64,000 nucleotides of DNA from Rhodoferax sp. (GCF_013297935.1 NZ_JAAFIX010000001.1:576334-640333); one strand, 5' to 3'; shown: positions 46,979-55,347, numbered from the stretch's first letter. The notes: generated by a model not told the origin, from the letters alone. Translations and numbers: made by a program.

Positions 46979-47840
46979 GCTTTACAGCCCGCTCCGGTAC
47001 CCCGGAGGTAAAGCGCCTTTTGCACCATTCATTGCCAAGTTGATGGAGGTCAATAGTGTTGCGGGTGGACATTACCTAGAGCCTTACGCTGGCGGAGCAG
47101 GGGTTGCTCTCGATCTTTTGTTTCAGGGCCATGCGAGCCACATTCACATCAACGACGCAGACCCTGCAGTTTTTGCGTTTTGGGTCTCTGTGACGCAGCA
47201 TTCTGAGGAATTACTTGAGCTGCTTGCAACAACCCCTATCACCATCGAAGAATGGTTCAAGTGGCGCGCTGTACTTCGTGAAGACGTCCAAGCCAGCTTG
47301 GTCGAGAAGGGGTTTGCCACGTTGTTTATGAACAGAACCAACCGCTCTGGCATATTGAAAGCGGGCGTCATTGGCGGGAAGAGTCAGGAAGGTGCCTACA
47401 AACTGGACGCCCGTTTCAAGAAGGAAGTCATCGCCGCCCGGATTGTGGAGATCGCTAAACGTTCGAAAGACATCACCGTGTATAGCGAGGATTCTTTGAC
47501 TCTTCTGAAGCGCTGCAAAGAGTTTCTGCCTAGAGAGTCATTGATCTATCTTGATCCTCCTTACTATGTCAAAGGCAAGGGGCTGTATCGCAACTATTAC
47601 GAGCACGACGATCACGTTGCGATCGCGAAAACTATCAAGGCCAAAAGCTTCAAGCGGCATTGGGTGGTTTCTTATGACAACGTAGATGAGATACGCACCA
47701 TGTATCAGCTAGTGAACACTAAGACATACGGGCTCAACTACACGGCCCAACGGCGCTATGTGGGTAATGAGGTCATGTTTTTCAGTCAAGACCTGATCGT
47801 TTCTGATGACGTTATCCCTCAGACAAAAAAACTCGCTTGA
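46965..47840 (+). CDS. D12-class DNA adenine methyltransferase
   Basis: 291 residues starting inside the ATPase gene (14-bp overlap). D12-class motifs: YPGGKAPFAPFI near the N-terminus, the SAM-binding YLEPYAGGAGVALDLLF, INDADPAVFAFW, and catalytic LIYLDPPYYVKGKGLYRNYY (DPPY). The family methylates N6 of adenine, often in GATC. It is distinct from housekeeping Dam by context: low GC, coupled to an ATPase, no repair neighbours. It may protect host DNA from the upstream protein or mark a target for it. The 85 bp after the stop hold nothing recognisable. Confidence 0.88.
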   Translation: MFSNRLYSPLRYPGGKAPFAPFIAKLMEVNSVAGGHYLEPYAGGAGVALDLLFQGHASHIHINDADPAVFAFWVSVTQHSEELLELLATTPITIEEWFKWRAVLREDVQASLVEKGFATLFMNRTNRSGILKAGVIGGKSQEGAYKLDARFKKEVIAARIVEIAKRSKDITVYSEDSLTLLKRCKEFLPRESLIYLDPPYYVKGKGLYRNYYEHDDHVAIAKTIKAKSFKRHWVVSYDNVDEIRTMYQLVNTKTYGLNYTAQRRYVGNEVMFFSQDLIVSDDVIPQTKKLA

Positions 47841-47925
47841 TTAGTATTGTCTTGGGGAACAGCACGTTCGCCAAAGGAACTTTCAAACTTCGATTGCCCT
47901 AAAAGCGTTGCGATTTCAATTCAAG

Positions 47926-48465
47926 ATGCAACCCTCTCAAATCCTCCAATTCTGGTTCACCGAGCTAACCCCTAAGCAGCACTTCGCCAAAGACGCTGCC
48001 TTGGACGAAGCCATCCGCACCCGCTTCGGCGCCACGCTGGAAGCTGCGGCGCAGTGTGAGCTGTTTGCCTGGCGCGCCACGCCAGAGGGGCGGCTGGCGG
48101 AGGTGTTGGTGCTGGACCAGTTCTCGCGCAATGTGTACCGCGACACCGCCCGCGCCTTTGCGCAGGACGCGCTGGCCCTGGTGTTGGCGCAAGAGCTGGT
48201 GGCCAGTGGGCAGGACCGCAGCCTTCCCCTGGCGCAGCGCAGCTTTGCCTACATGCCCTACATGCACAGCGAGTCCGCGCTGGTGCACGCAGAGGCCGTG
48301 GCCCTGTTTTCGCAGCCGGGCATGGAAGACACCCTGCGCTTTGAGCTGCGCCACAAAGAAATCATCGACCGCTTCGGCCGCTACCCGCATCGCAATGCCA
48401 TTCTGGGCCGCACCTCGACGCCTGATGAGCTGGCTTTTTTGAGTGAACCGGGGTCTTCGTTCTAG
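47926..48465 (+). CDS. DUF924 family protein
   Basis: 179 residues from ATG 47926; a TTG at 47908 is in frame but weaker. Family signatures: ILQFWFTELTPKQHFAKD, VLVLDQFSRNVYRDTARAF, QRSFAYMPYMHSESALVH, and RFGRYPHRNAILGR. DUF924 proteins are all-helical with a TPR-like fold and unknown function. GC content is high again, so the low-GC segment ends before this gene. An interspersed-repeat copy starts 15 bp after the stop. Confidence 0.9.
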   Translation: MQPSQILQFWFTELTPKQHFAKDAALDEAIRTRFGATLEAAAQCELFAWRATPEGRLAEVLVLDQFSRNVYRDTARAFAQDALALVLAQELVASGQDRSLPLAQRSFAYMPYMHSESALVHAEAVALFSQPGMEDTLRFELRHKEIIDRFGRYPHRNAILGRTSTPDELAFLSEPGSSF

Positions 48466-48479
48466 GTTTACGGCCGTAG

Positions 48480-48538
48480 ATTTGCTACGCTTTTAGTAGC
48501 TGCTTGCGCATATTACTCGTGGGCTAGAGGCCGATTTG
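48480..48538 (+). repeat. Interspersed repeat copy h, left border of the MntA/HepT module
   Basis: TTTGCTACGCTTTTAGTAGC, then TGCTTGCGCA, a variable decamer and GGGCTAGAGGCCGATTT. It is in direct orientation with copy i at 49220, with the first 20 bases identical. Confidence 0.85.
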
Positions 48539-48573
48539 ACACGCAAATGGCTTGCTCCGGTAAACTCCAGCCC

Positions 48574-48864
48574 ATGCGCCCCTCCGAAGCCCTCTCCCTG
48601 CACCGCACGCAAATTCGCGAGATTGCGCTGCGCCACCGCGTCAGCGGTGTGCGGGTGTTTGGCTCTGCACTGCACGGCGACGACACGACCGATAGCGACT
48701 TGGACTTGCTGGTGGAGCCCACAGCACAAACCACGCTGATGGACATTGGCGCCATCCGGTTCGAGCTGAAGCAGTTGCTCGGCATGGAAGTGGATGTGCT
48801 CACACCCAACAGTTTGCCCGCCAGTTTTCGCGACCAAGTGCTGCGCGAGGCCATGGCAGTATGA
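48574..48864 (+). CDS. mntA: MntA-type minimal nucleotidyltransferase antitoxin
   Basis: 96 residues from ATG 48574. The nucleotidyltransferase core is GVRVFGSALHGDDTTDSDLD followed by LLVE, with the GSx10DxD pattern intact. In the family, MntA uses ATP to add AMP residues to a Tyr of HepT, silencing the toxin. The hepT start overlaps its stop (ATGA), as expected for a coupled toxin-antitoxin pair. C-terminal LGMEVDVLTPNSLP is also typical. Confidence 0.9.
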   Translation: MRPSEALSLHRTQIREIALRHRVSGVRVFGSALHGDDTTDSDLDLLVEPTAQTTLMDIGAIRFELKQLLGMEVDVLTPNSLPASFRDQVLREAMAV

Positions 48865-49211
48865 GCCGTGCGCACCCGCTGCGGGTGGCAGACTATCTTC
48901 AGCATATCCTGGATGCCATTGGCAACATTCAGGAATACACCACAGGTATGGACCTTGCTGGATTCATGGCCGACCGCAAAACCTGCGATGCAGTCATTCG
49001 CAATCTTGAAGTCATAGGCGAAGCATGTAACAACGTAGCCAAGAATCACCCGGACTTTGCTGCGCAGCACGCTACCGTACCTTGGGGCTTTGCCTATGAA
49101 ATGCGCAATGCACTGGCGCACGGCTATTTCACGGTTGACCTTGCCATCGTGTGGCAAACCCTCCAAAACGATTTGCCTTCACTCAAGCTACAAGTCCTTG
49201 CCCTGCGCTAA
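48861..49211 (+). CDS. hepT: HepT-type RNase toxin (DUF86)
   Basis: 116 residues, all-helical HEPN protein. The RX4HXY active-site motif is in MRNALAHGYF (Arg-x4-His-x-Tyr), where the Tyr is the site of AMPylation by MntA. Other family features: YLQHILDAIGNIQEYTTG and RNLEVIGEACNNVAKNHP. It cleaves RNA (tRNA in studied cases) when freed from the antitoxin. Repeat copy i begins 8 bp after its stop, so the two-gene module is bracketed by direct repeats. Confidence 0.92.
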   Translation: MSRAHPLRVADYLQHILDAIGNIQEYTTGMDLAGFMADRKTCDAVIRNLEVIGEACNNVAKNHPDFAAQHATVPWGFAYEMRNALAHGYFTVDLAIVWQTLQNDLPSLKLQVLALR

Positions 49212-49219
49212 CGCATCGC

Positions 49220-49277
49220 ATTTGCTACGCTTTTAGTAGCTACTACCGCACATTCCACATGGGCTAGAGGCTCATTT
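49220..49277 (+). repeat. Interspersed repeat copy i, right border of the MntA/HepT module
   Basis: TTTGCTACGCTTTTAGTAGC, then TACTACCGCACATTCCACAT and GGGCTAGAGGCTCATTTC. Direct orientation relative to copy h; the variable middle differs. Confidence 0.85.
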
Positions 49278-49312
49278 CAAGCCTAACCGCCCTGCCCCGT
49301 ACACTGCCCCGC

Positions 49313-50194
49313 ATGGGTTCACTTTTCAATACTTCTTTACTGGCGCTGGCCATGCTGGCCTTTGCGGGCAACTCGCTGTTGTGCCGCGTGGCGCTCAAGG
49401 GTGGCGCTATCGATGCGGCCAGCTTCACGACCGTGCGTTTGGTGTCGGGGGCTATCACCTTGGCGGCCCTGGTGTGGCTGCAGCGCAAGCCACGCCCGCC
49501 GGGTGCGCGCACTGCTGCACTGCCGGGGGATGGCTGGTCGGCGCTGGCTTTGTTTGTGTATGCGGCGGGGTTTTCGTTTGCGTACCTCAGCATGTCGGCG
49601 GCCACGGGGGCGCTGCTGCTGTTTGGGGCGGTGCAGGCCACCATGATTGCCTGGGGCCTGTACCGGGGCGAGCGCTTGAGCCCACGGCAGCTGGGCGGGT
49701 TTGCACTGGCGGTGGCAGGGCTGGTGGTGCTGATGCTGCCGGGCGTGGCAGCGCCGGGCTTGGCGGGCTCTGCGGCCATGTTGGGGGCCGGGGTGGCGTG
49801 GGGCGCGTACTCGCTCTTGGGCCGCCGCCAAACGGCCCAGGGTGGCGCGGACCCTACGGCAGTGACGGCCGGCAACTTCATGCGCACCGTGCCTATGGCG
49901 CTGGTTCTCAGTGCGGTGGCGCTGCCGCAGTTGCACATCACTACCAGTGGCTTGGTGTTTGCGCTGGCTTCGGGCGCGCTGACGTCGGGTGTGGGCTACG
50001 CGGTGTGGTACCGGGTGCTGCCCACGCTGCAAGCCACCCACGCCGCCACGGTGCAGCTCAGCGTGCCGGTGCTGGCTGCGGTGGGTGGCGTGCTGCTGTT
50101 GGGCGAGGCGGCTACCTTGCCGATGGCGCTGTCGGGCGGCGCCATATTGGGTGGCATTGCCCTGGTGATTTGGAAGAAGGCGCGCCCTCAATAA
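49313..50194 (+). CDS. DMT-superfamily (EamA-like) transporter
   Basis: 293 residues with ten hydrophobic segments in two EamA halves (SLLALAMLAFAGNSLLCRVA; LGAGVAWGAYSLLGRR; ATVQLSVPVLAAVGGVLLLG). EamA proteins export or import amino acids and other metabolites; the substrate is unknown. The last 51 bp of the coding region before the final four codons (50131-50181) are duplicated at 52228-52278, marking this gene as the source of a nearby rearrangement. Confidence 0.9.
   Translation: MGSLFNTSLLALAMLAFAGNSLLCRVALKGGAIDAASFTTVRLVSGAITLAALVWLQRKPRPPGARTAALPGDGWSALALFVYAAGFSFAYLSMSAATGALLLFGAVQATMIAWGLYRGERLSPRQLGGFALAVAGLVVLMLPGVAAPGLAGSAAMLGAGVAWGAYSLLGRRQTAQGGADPTAVTAGNFMRTVPMALVLSAVALPQLHITTSGLVFALASGALTSGVGYAVWYRVLPTLQATHAATVQLSVPVLAAVGGVLLLGEAATLPMALSGGAILGGIALVIWKKARPQ
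50131..50181 (+). repeat. 51-bp direct repeat, parental copy in the DMT gene
   Basis: GTCGGGCGGCGCCATATTGG and the following 31 bases recur at 52228-52278 with a single C/G difference. Here the sequence is coding (SGGAILGGIALVIWKKA). Confidence 0.93.
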
Positions 50195-50333
50195 TTGTTG
50201 GGATCAGCCACTAGGGGCAAATCATCAGCCACGTGTTCCTGGCCGAAGTTTGGTTCTTGACCACAATAAAAGTGTTGCTGCGCTGTTGCTGACCCTGCGG
50301 GCACTCTGGGTTACCTTGGGGCATACAACGCGG

Positions 50334-51089
50334 TTACCCCGACTGCGGATCCCACTTGGCCGGGGTTTGACCAAAGGCTTCTTTAAACACGCTGATAAAA
50401 GCGGACACGTCCTCGTAACCCACATCCAGCGCCACCCTGGAGACCGCGTGCCCCAAGCTCAAGCGCTCCACGGCCGCCAGCAAGCGCAGTTGCAAGCGCC
50501 ATTTGCCAAAGGTCAGGCCGGTGTCTGACTGAAACAAACGCGCGGCCGTGCGCGCACTCAAACCCATACCAATGACCAGTTGCTCCAGCGTGCGGGCATC
50601 GGCCGGGTCGCGCTCCAGCGCCTGAGTGATGCGCAGAAGCCGCGCATCTTGGGGGCGCGGCAGATGAAACGGCATGTGCGTCAAATGGGGTAAACGGTCC
50701 GTGAGCACCTGCATCAACCGCGCCTGAGTGGGGGTGAGAACCTCGGCATCAAAGGTGGCGGCCTCGATCAGCAGTTCATTGGTCAGCCGGTCCACCGCCA
50801 CTACACGGCACTCGCTCGGGCAGGCAATGGCCGTGGGATCGACGTAGGCGGTATGCAGCCAAAAGTCGCGCTGGGAGGAGACTTTGTGCACCGTCTCGCC
50901 CGGAATCCACACGCCGCGCTGCGGCGGCACCACCCACAAGCCGGTGGCGCTTTGCACGGTGAGCACGCCCTCGCTGGCATGGATAAGTTGCGCGCGCCGG
51001 TGGCTGTGCCACGGGCCGTCCATAGCCGTATAGCGCTCGGCCAGCACCACTACAGCGCTCAGGGCATGGTCTGCGTTGATCAACGCCAT
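50334..51089 (-). CDS. AraC-family transcriptional regulator with cupin domain
   Basis: 251 residues. An N-terminal AraC-type cupin (WHSHRRAQLIHASEGVLTVQ, VWIPGETVHKV) is followed by two helix-turn-helix motifs (GLSARTAARLFQSDTGLTFG; SRVALDVGYEDVSAFISVFK) and the family ending GQTPAKWDP. It is divergent from the MBL-fold gene (100 bp between starts), which is the probable target. Both genes lie between the two 51-bp repeats. Confidence 0.92.
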   Translation of the reverse strand: MALINADHALSAVVVLAERYTAMDGPWHSHRRAQLIHASEGVLTVQSATGLWVVPPQRGVWIPGETVHKVSSQRDFWLHTAYVDPTAIACPSECRVVAVDRLTNELLIEAATFDAEVLTPTQARLMQVLTDRLPHLTHMPFHLPRPQDARLLRITQALERDPADARTLEQLVIGMGLSARTAARLFQSDTGLTFGKWRLQLRLLAAVERLSLGHAVSRVALDVGYEDVSAFISVFKEAFGQTPAKWDPQSG

Positions 51090-51189
51090 ACGATTGGCAT
51101 TTTTGGCATATGTTTTGTCATTTTATGCCGAAAAGGACAAGTCGCAGCGCTGGACACTTACATCACTTTCAACCCATCGGAGTTTTCTC

Positions 51190-52179
51190 ATGCAAACATC
51201 ACGTTCCGTTTTCACGCTTTCCGCCCTATCCAAACTGCTGGGCATTGCCGCTATCGGCGCCAGCCTGGCCACACCTGCGTTGGCCGGTCAACTGCAAGTT
51301 TTCACCTCAGACGCTGCAGGCTTCAACACCCACTCGGCTTGGTATGACGATGGCAAAGAGGTAACCGTGGTGGATACCCAATTTGTACCCGCCATTGCCC
51401 AAGCATTGGTGGCTGACATTCGTAGTAAAACCCAATCGCCCATCACCCGCATCATCGTCACTCACCCCAACCCGGACAAGTTCAACGCGCTGTCGGTGTT
51501 CCATGGGCTGGGCGCCAAGAGCATCGCATCCAAGGCCACCGCTGACGCCATCCCGGTTGCCGACGCGTACAAGCGCTACTTCTGGGTGAAGATTGCCAAA
51601 GCCTTCACCGATGAGACCTACCCCAGGGTCGAAGCTGTGCAAAGCACTTTCAGTGGCAAGCAAACTATTCGTCTCAAATCTGGCGAAACTATCAGCCTGT
51701 TTGAGCTGAAGCATCCCGGCGTCGCCAACAACCAAACCGTGGTGCGCATCGACAAAACCGGTGACCTGATCGTGGGCGACCTGGTTCACTCCAACAACCA
51801 CGCTTGGCTCGAAGGCGGCATTGTGAACGGCAAAGCCACACCCACCTTGGTGGGCTGGAAGGCCGCGCTGCAAGAGCTGCCCGCCTTGAGCAAAGGCTTC
51901 CAAAACGCCAAGGTCTACGGCGGACGTGGCGACTTCTTGCCGGTGGCCCAGGCCGTGGCACAACAAACCGCATACCTGACCCAAGCCGAAGCCGTGGTGG
52001 ATGCCTACATCGCCCGCCTGGGCGACAAGAAGGTTGAATTGCTCGACCCCGCCAAACAAGGCGCCCACCACGCCGCGATCCAAGCCGAATTGGTCAAAGC
52101 CTTCCCCACCTATGCCATGGCCGACTTGGTGAGCTACAGCGTGTATGGCTTGGTGCAGCAGAAGTTGGCTGCCAAGTAA
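51190..52179 (+). CDS. Exported metallo-beta-lactamase-fold protein with degenerate metal site
   Basis: 329 residues from ATG 51190. Signal peptide SKLLGIAAIGASLATPALAG, then an MBL-like fold: AWYDDGKEVTVVDTQFVP, ITRIIVTHPNPDKFNALS, LIVGDLVHSNNHAWLEGG. The canonical THxHxDH reads THPNPDKF, so only His and Asp of the first site are kept and the second metal site is probably lost; a HPG and GDLVH remain. It may be a non-enzymatic or mono-metal relative of quinone/acylhydrolase MBL proteins. Regulated probably by the divergent AraC gene. Confidence 0.8.
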   Translation: MQTSRSVFTLSALSKLLGIAAIGASLATPALAGQLQVFTSDAAGFNTHSAWYDDGKEVTVVDTQFVPAIAQALVADIRSKTQSPITRIIVTHPNPDKFNALSVFHGLGAKSIASKATADAIPVADAYKRYFWVKIAKAFTDETYPRVEAVQSTFSGKQTIRLKSGETISLFELKHPGVANNQTVVRIDKTGDLIVGDLVHSNNHAWLEGGIVNGKATPTLVGWKAALQELPALSKGFQNAKVYGGRGDFLPVAQAVAQQTAYLTQAEAVVDAYIARLGDKKVELLDPAKQGAHHAAIQAELVKAFPTYAMADLVSYSVYGLVQQKLAAK

Positions 52180-52227
52180 GTTATTGCCCCCCCAAAAAAG
52201 GAGCCACAAAGAAAGCTGCCAATGTCA

Positions 52228-52278
52228 GTCGGGCGGCGCCATATTGGGTGGCATTGGCCTGGTGATTTGGAAGAAGGC
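52228..52278 (+). repeat. 51-bp direct repeat, displaced copy, followed by palindrome
   Basis: A near-perfect copy of the 3' end of the DMT gene, non-coding here. Immediately after it, GCCTAGGCGCCTAGGC (52277-52292) is a perfect palindrome overlapping the 3' end of the kinase gene. Confidence 0.92.
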
Positions 52279-52291
52279 CTAGGCGCCTAGG

Positions 52292-53872
52292 CTACGAGAG
52301 AGCCCCCACCGCATGGGGGTCGCTACAAAACGGCAAGACCAGCGAGACCGTGGTGCCGCCGGGCTGGCTGCTGTGGACTTCGGCGCGGCCGGTGTGGAGC
52401 TCGGCAATGCGCTTCACTATGGCCAGCCCCAAGCCCTTGCCGCCCTCGCCGGTAGCGGGTGCCACGTTGGCTTTGTTTTGGTAGTAGCGCTCAAACAGTT
52501 GGGGCAGGTCGGCCTGCGCAATGCCGGGCCCGGTGTCACGCACTTGCAGCGCCACCCACTCCGCACCCTGGCGCTGTGCGGCCAAGGTGATGGTGTCGCC
52601 GCTGCGGCAAAACTTGAGCGCGTTATCGAGCAGATTCGACAGGGCCCGCTCGATCAGCTCCACATCGACCGCCGCGCAGGGCGGGTCGGCCGGGTCGGTG
52701 GGCAAAACCACCAGCGCCATGCCCTGCTGCTGGGCACGCGGCCCGAAGCGCAGCGCAATGTCGTCCAGCAGCTCGCCCAAGTCCATGACCTGGGGCTTGA
52801 GTTGAAACGCGGGCTCGTCGAGGTGCGCTAGGTCGCCCATGGACTGCACCAGCCGCGCCGCGTTGCGGGTGTTGCGCAGGGCCGTTTGCACCAAGGGCAG
52901 GTCTGCGCTGTGTTGGGCTTGCTGCGCCCAGCGGGTTTCCAGGGTCTCCAGGCAGGCGGCGGTGGCGGTGAGCGGCGAGCGCAAGTCGTGCGACAGGTTG
53001 CTCACGGCCTCGCGGCGGAAATGGTCCAGCCGGGCCAGCAGGCTCCACTGCGCGCGCAGCGCCAGCAGCATGGCGCGAATGCCGTTGTGCAGTTGGCCCA
53101 GCTCGTCTTTACTGGTGGCAGCGGTGCCCCACAAATCATCCGGCAGGGGCGGGGGCGCGTTGGGCTGGCCCTCTTGCGCCGCACCGGGCGGCATGATGGG
53201 CAGGCCGTGTTGGGTGACATGGGCCAGCGCGGTGGTGATGCGGGCCAAGGGGCGCGTCACATGGCTGATAACCCACACCGCCATCAGCGTGCCCAGGCCC
53301 ACCACCAAGAAGATGAGCACCACGGTGGGCAAGGCAAAGGTGCTTTGCAGCGCCATCCAGTTGCTGGGGGTGAGCAAAGGCTTGTCGCACACGACATACA
53401 AATAGCCATCGGGGGCAGCGTGCTGCCCGATGGAGTTGCGGTACAGGGCGCGGGCAGCCACGATGGTGGCGGCCGAGCCGCTTTCGGGGTTGTCGCCCAT
53501 GACATAGGGCATGGGCTTGGCGCCAGCCGCCTCTTGCACAGGGCCTAACGCTACCCGCACCCCGCGGGTGGACGTGTCTTCGGTAGACGATGCCTTGACG
53601 GTGCCTTGGCTGTCGAGCAGGTAGATCTGGGTGCCCGGTTCAAACAGCACCAGGTTGCTCAAAAAGCCATCAAAATTTTCTTGGTACCGGTCCTGCATGG
53701 CAAACATGTCATTGTGTTTGGCAATAACCCGGTCCAGAAAGGCACTGGCGCGATAGTAGGCGCTTTCGTGCTCAAACTGCTTGAACGCCAAGCCCACCAC
53801 CACCAGCACGCCCAGCACCGTAAAGAGGCCCGTGAGCAGGATGGTGAGCGCGATCTTGAAGCGAACGGTCAT
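52292..53872 (-). CDS. Membrane sensor histidine kinase with HAMP domain
   Basis: 526 residues. TM1 ALTILLTGLFTVLGVLVVVG, a ~170-residue periplasmic domain, TM2 VVLIFLVVGLGTLMAVWV, HAMP (HVTRPLARITTALAHV), HisKA with phospho-His in AVSNLSHDLRSPLTATAA, and HATPase with NLLDNALKFCRSGD, RDTGPGI and GKGLGLAIV. The stimulus is unknown. The start overlaps the regulator's stop by 4 bp (ATGA), making an OmpR/EnvZ-type operon with the regulator first. Confidence 0.92.
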   Translation of the reverse strand: MTVRFKIALTILLTGLFTVLGVLVVVGLAFKQFEHESAYYRASAFLDRVIAKHNDMFAMQDRYQENFDGFLSNLVLFEPGTQIYLLDSQGTVKASSTEDTSTRGVRVALGPVQEAAGAKPMPYVMGDNPESGSAATIVAARALYRNSIGQHAAPDGYLYVVCDKPLLTPSNWMALQSTFALPTVVLIFLVVGLGTLMAVWVISHVTRPLARITTALAHVTQHGLPIMPPGAAQEGQPNAPPPLPDDLWGTAATSKDELGQLHNGIRAMLLALRAQWSLLARLDHFRREAVSNLSHDLRSPLTATAACLETLETRWAQQAQHSADLPLVQTALRNTRNAARLVQSMGDLAHLDEPAFQLKPQVMDLGELLDDIALRFGPRAQQQGMALVVLPTDPADPPCAAVDVELIERALSNLLDNALKFCRSGDTITLAAQRQGAEWVALQVRDTGPGIAQADLPQLFERYYQNKANVAPATGEGGKGLGLAIVKRIAELHTGRAEVHSSQPGGTTVSLVLPFCSDPHAVGALS

Positions 53873-54597
53873 GGGGCGTGGTGCGGCGGGGTGTCGCGCA
53901 TTTTGTAGCCCGCGCCGCGCACGGTCAGGATGTACTCAGGGCGCAGCGGGTCGTGCTCTAGCTTGGCGCGCAGGCGGTTGATGTGGGTGGTGACGGTGTG
54001 TTCGTAACCGTCATGGCTGTAGCCCCACACCGCGTTGAGCAACTCCGAGCGGGAAAACACCCGCCCGGGGTGCTGGGTGAAATACAGCAGCAGGTCAAAC
54101 TCCAGCGCGGTGAAGTCGAGCCCCTGCCCGCGCAGCACGGCTTGGCGTTTGCTGGGCACGATGTGCAGCTCCCCATTGCGCAGGGTTTCGCCACCAGTGT
54201 GCTGGGCACCCTGTGCCTGGCGCATGAGGTCAGAGCGCCGCAACAGCGCTTTGACCCGCGCCAGCAACTCGGCCAGCGAGAAGGGTTTGGTCAGGTAGTC
54301 ATCGGCGCCCAGCTCCAGCCCGAGCACACGGTCTAGCTCGGTGGACTTGGCGGTGAGCATGAGGATGGGGGTGCTGCTGCCGCGCGCGCGCAGGGTTTTG
54401 CACAGCTCCAGCCCGTCGAGCCCGGGCATCATCCAATCCAAGATCAAGAGGTCGTGCGCCTGGTCGGTTTCGGCGTGCAGCGCGGCGCGCCCGTCCGCCA
54501 CGCTGGAAACGGCGTAGCCCGCGCTCTGCAGGTTCATCACCAGCACGTCGCGAATATCGGTTTGGTCCTCGGCCACGAGGATTCTTTTGCTGTCCAT
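53869..54597 (-). CDS. OmpR-family response regulator
   Basis: 242 residues from ATG 54597. REC with AEDQTD, phospho-Asp in LLILDWMMPGLDG, LMLTAKS and the Lys in DYLTKPFSLAELL; the C-terminal winged helix includes LDFTALEFDLLLYFTQHPGR, VWGYSHDGYEHTVTTHINRL and EYILTVRGAGYKM. First gene of the pair with the kinase. The ECF sigma gene is divergent, 141 bp away. Confidence 0.93.
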   Translation of the reverse strand: MDSKRILVAEDQTDIRDVLVMNLQSAGYAVSSVADGRAALHAETDQAHDLLILDWMMPGLDGLELCKTLRARGSSTPILMLTAKSTELDRVLGLELGADDYLTKPFSLAELLARVKALLRRSDLMRQAQGAQHTGGETLRNGELHIVPSKRQAVLRGQGLDFTALEFDLLLYFTQHPGRVFSRSELLNAVWGYSHDGYEHTVTTHINRLRAKLEHDPLRPEYILTVRGAGYKMRDTPPHHAP

Positions 54598-54738
54598 AGG
54601 GGCTGTGGTCGCGTGAGCGGGCGGATTCTTACGCATTTGTTATCTGGCTGTGATATTTCGCGAGCAGGGTGTGAGCTTGGGCACGCACAGTCTACCCATG
54701 GCCTGAGCACCCCTCGCTGGGCCCACCAGGAGCCCGCC

Positions 54739-55347
54739 ATGATGACCGCCACCTTGATGCCCACCGCAACAAACTCTTGCACCGCTGCGTTTGCTGCCGC
54801 CGCGTTGTCTGTGCAACCCATCGTGTGCCAAGACAACGTGTCGTTGGGCTGGGCCGACTTGGTGCCGCACCGCGAATACTTGGTGCGCTACGCCCGGCGC
54901 CAGTTGCGCGACGCCACCCAGGCCGAAGACGTGGTGCACGACGTGTTTGAAGCTGTGATGTCGGGGCATGCCCGCTTTGCCGGTCGCAGTGCCTTGCGCA
55001 GCTGGCTCACCGCAGTGCTGAAAAACAAGGTGGTGGATTTGATTCGCACCAGCGCCCGCTGCGACACCACGCTGGACGTAGACACCGAAGGCGATGGCGA
55101 TACCGATGGTGGCCACGGCGCCCACCTGGAGTGCCCGCGCCCCCGCCCCGATGAGGTAGCCGAGCAACGCGAGCGCCTGCGCCACACCCTAGGCCGCATT
55201 GCCACCCTGCCGCGCACGCTGCAAGACATAGTGCAGCTGCGTTTGCTGGGGGATGCGAGCTCCGAAGAGGTGTGCGAGCGCCTTCAAATATCTGCCAACT
55301 GCCTGTTTGTAGGCTTGCACCGCGCGCGCAAGCAGCTCATGTGCTGA
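54739..55347 (+). CDS. ECF-type RNA polymerase sigma factor
   Basis: 202 residues from ATG 54739, with SD CAGGAG. Sigma-2 region: LVRYARRQLRDATQAEDVVH, DVFEAVMSGHARFAGRSALR; sigma-4 region: LGRIATLPRTLQDIVQLRLL and ISANCLFVGLHRARKQL. An unusual ~35-residue N-terminal extension (AAFAAAALSVQPIVCQDN) precedes it. A tiny ORF overlaps its stop and may be the anti-sigma factor. The linker between the two regions is Asp/Gly-rich. Confidence 0.9.
   Translation: MMTATLMPTATNSCTAAFAAAALSVQPIVCQDNVSLGWADLVPHREYLVRYARRQLRDATQAEDVVHDVFEAVMSGHARFAGRSALRSWLTAVLKNKVVDLIRTSARCDTTLDVDTEGDGDTDGGHGAHLECPRPRPDEVAEQRERLRHTLGRIATLPRTLQDIVQLRLLGDASSEEVCERLQISANCLFVGLHRARKQLMC

Noticed and set aside
48480..49277. 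IS element or composite transposon around MntA/HepT
   Set aside because: The border repeats are direct, not inverted, lack a transposase, and belong to a family found throughout the window.
49381..50214. 277-codon alternative frame in the DMT transporter gene
   Set aside because: The other frame has ten membrane helices and EamA features; this one is Gly/Ala/Arg-rich noise.
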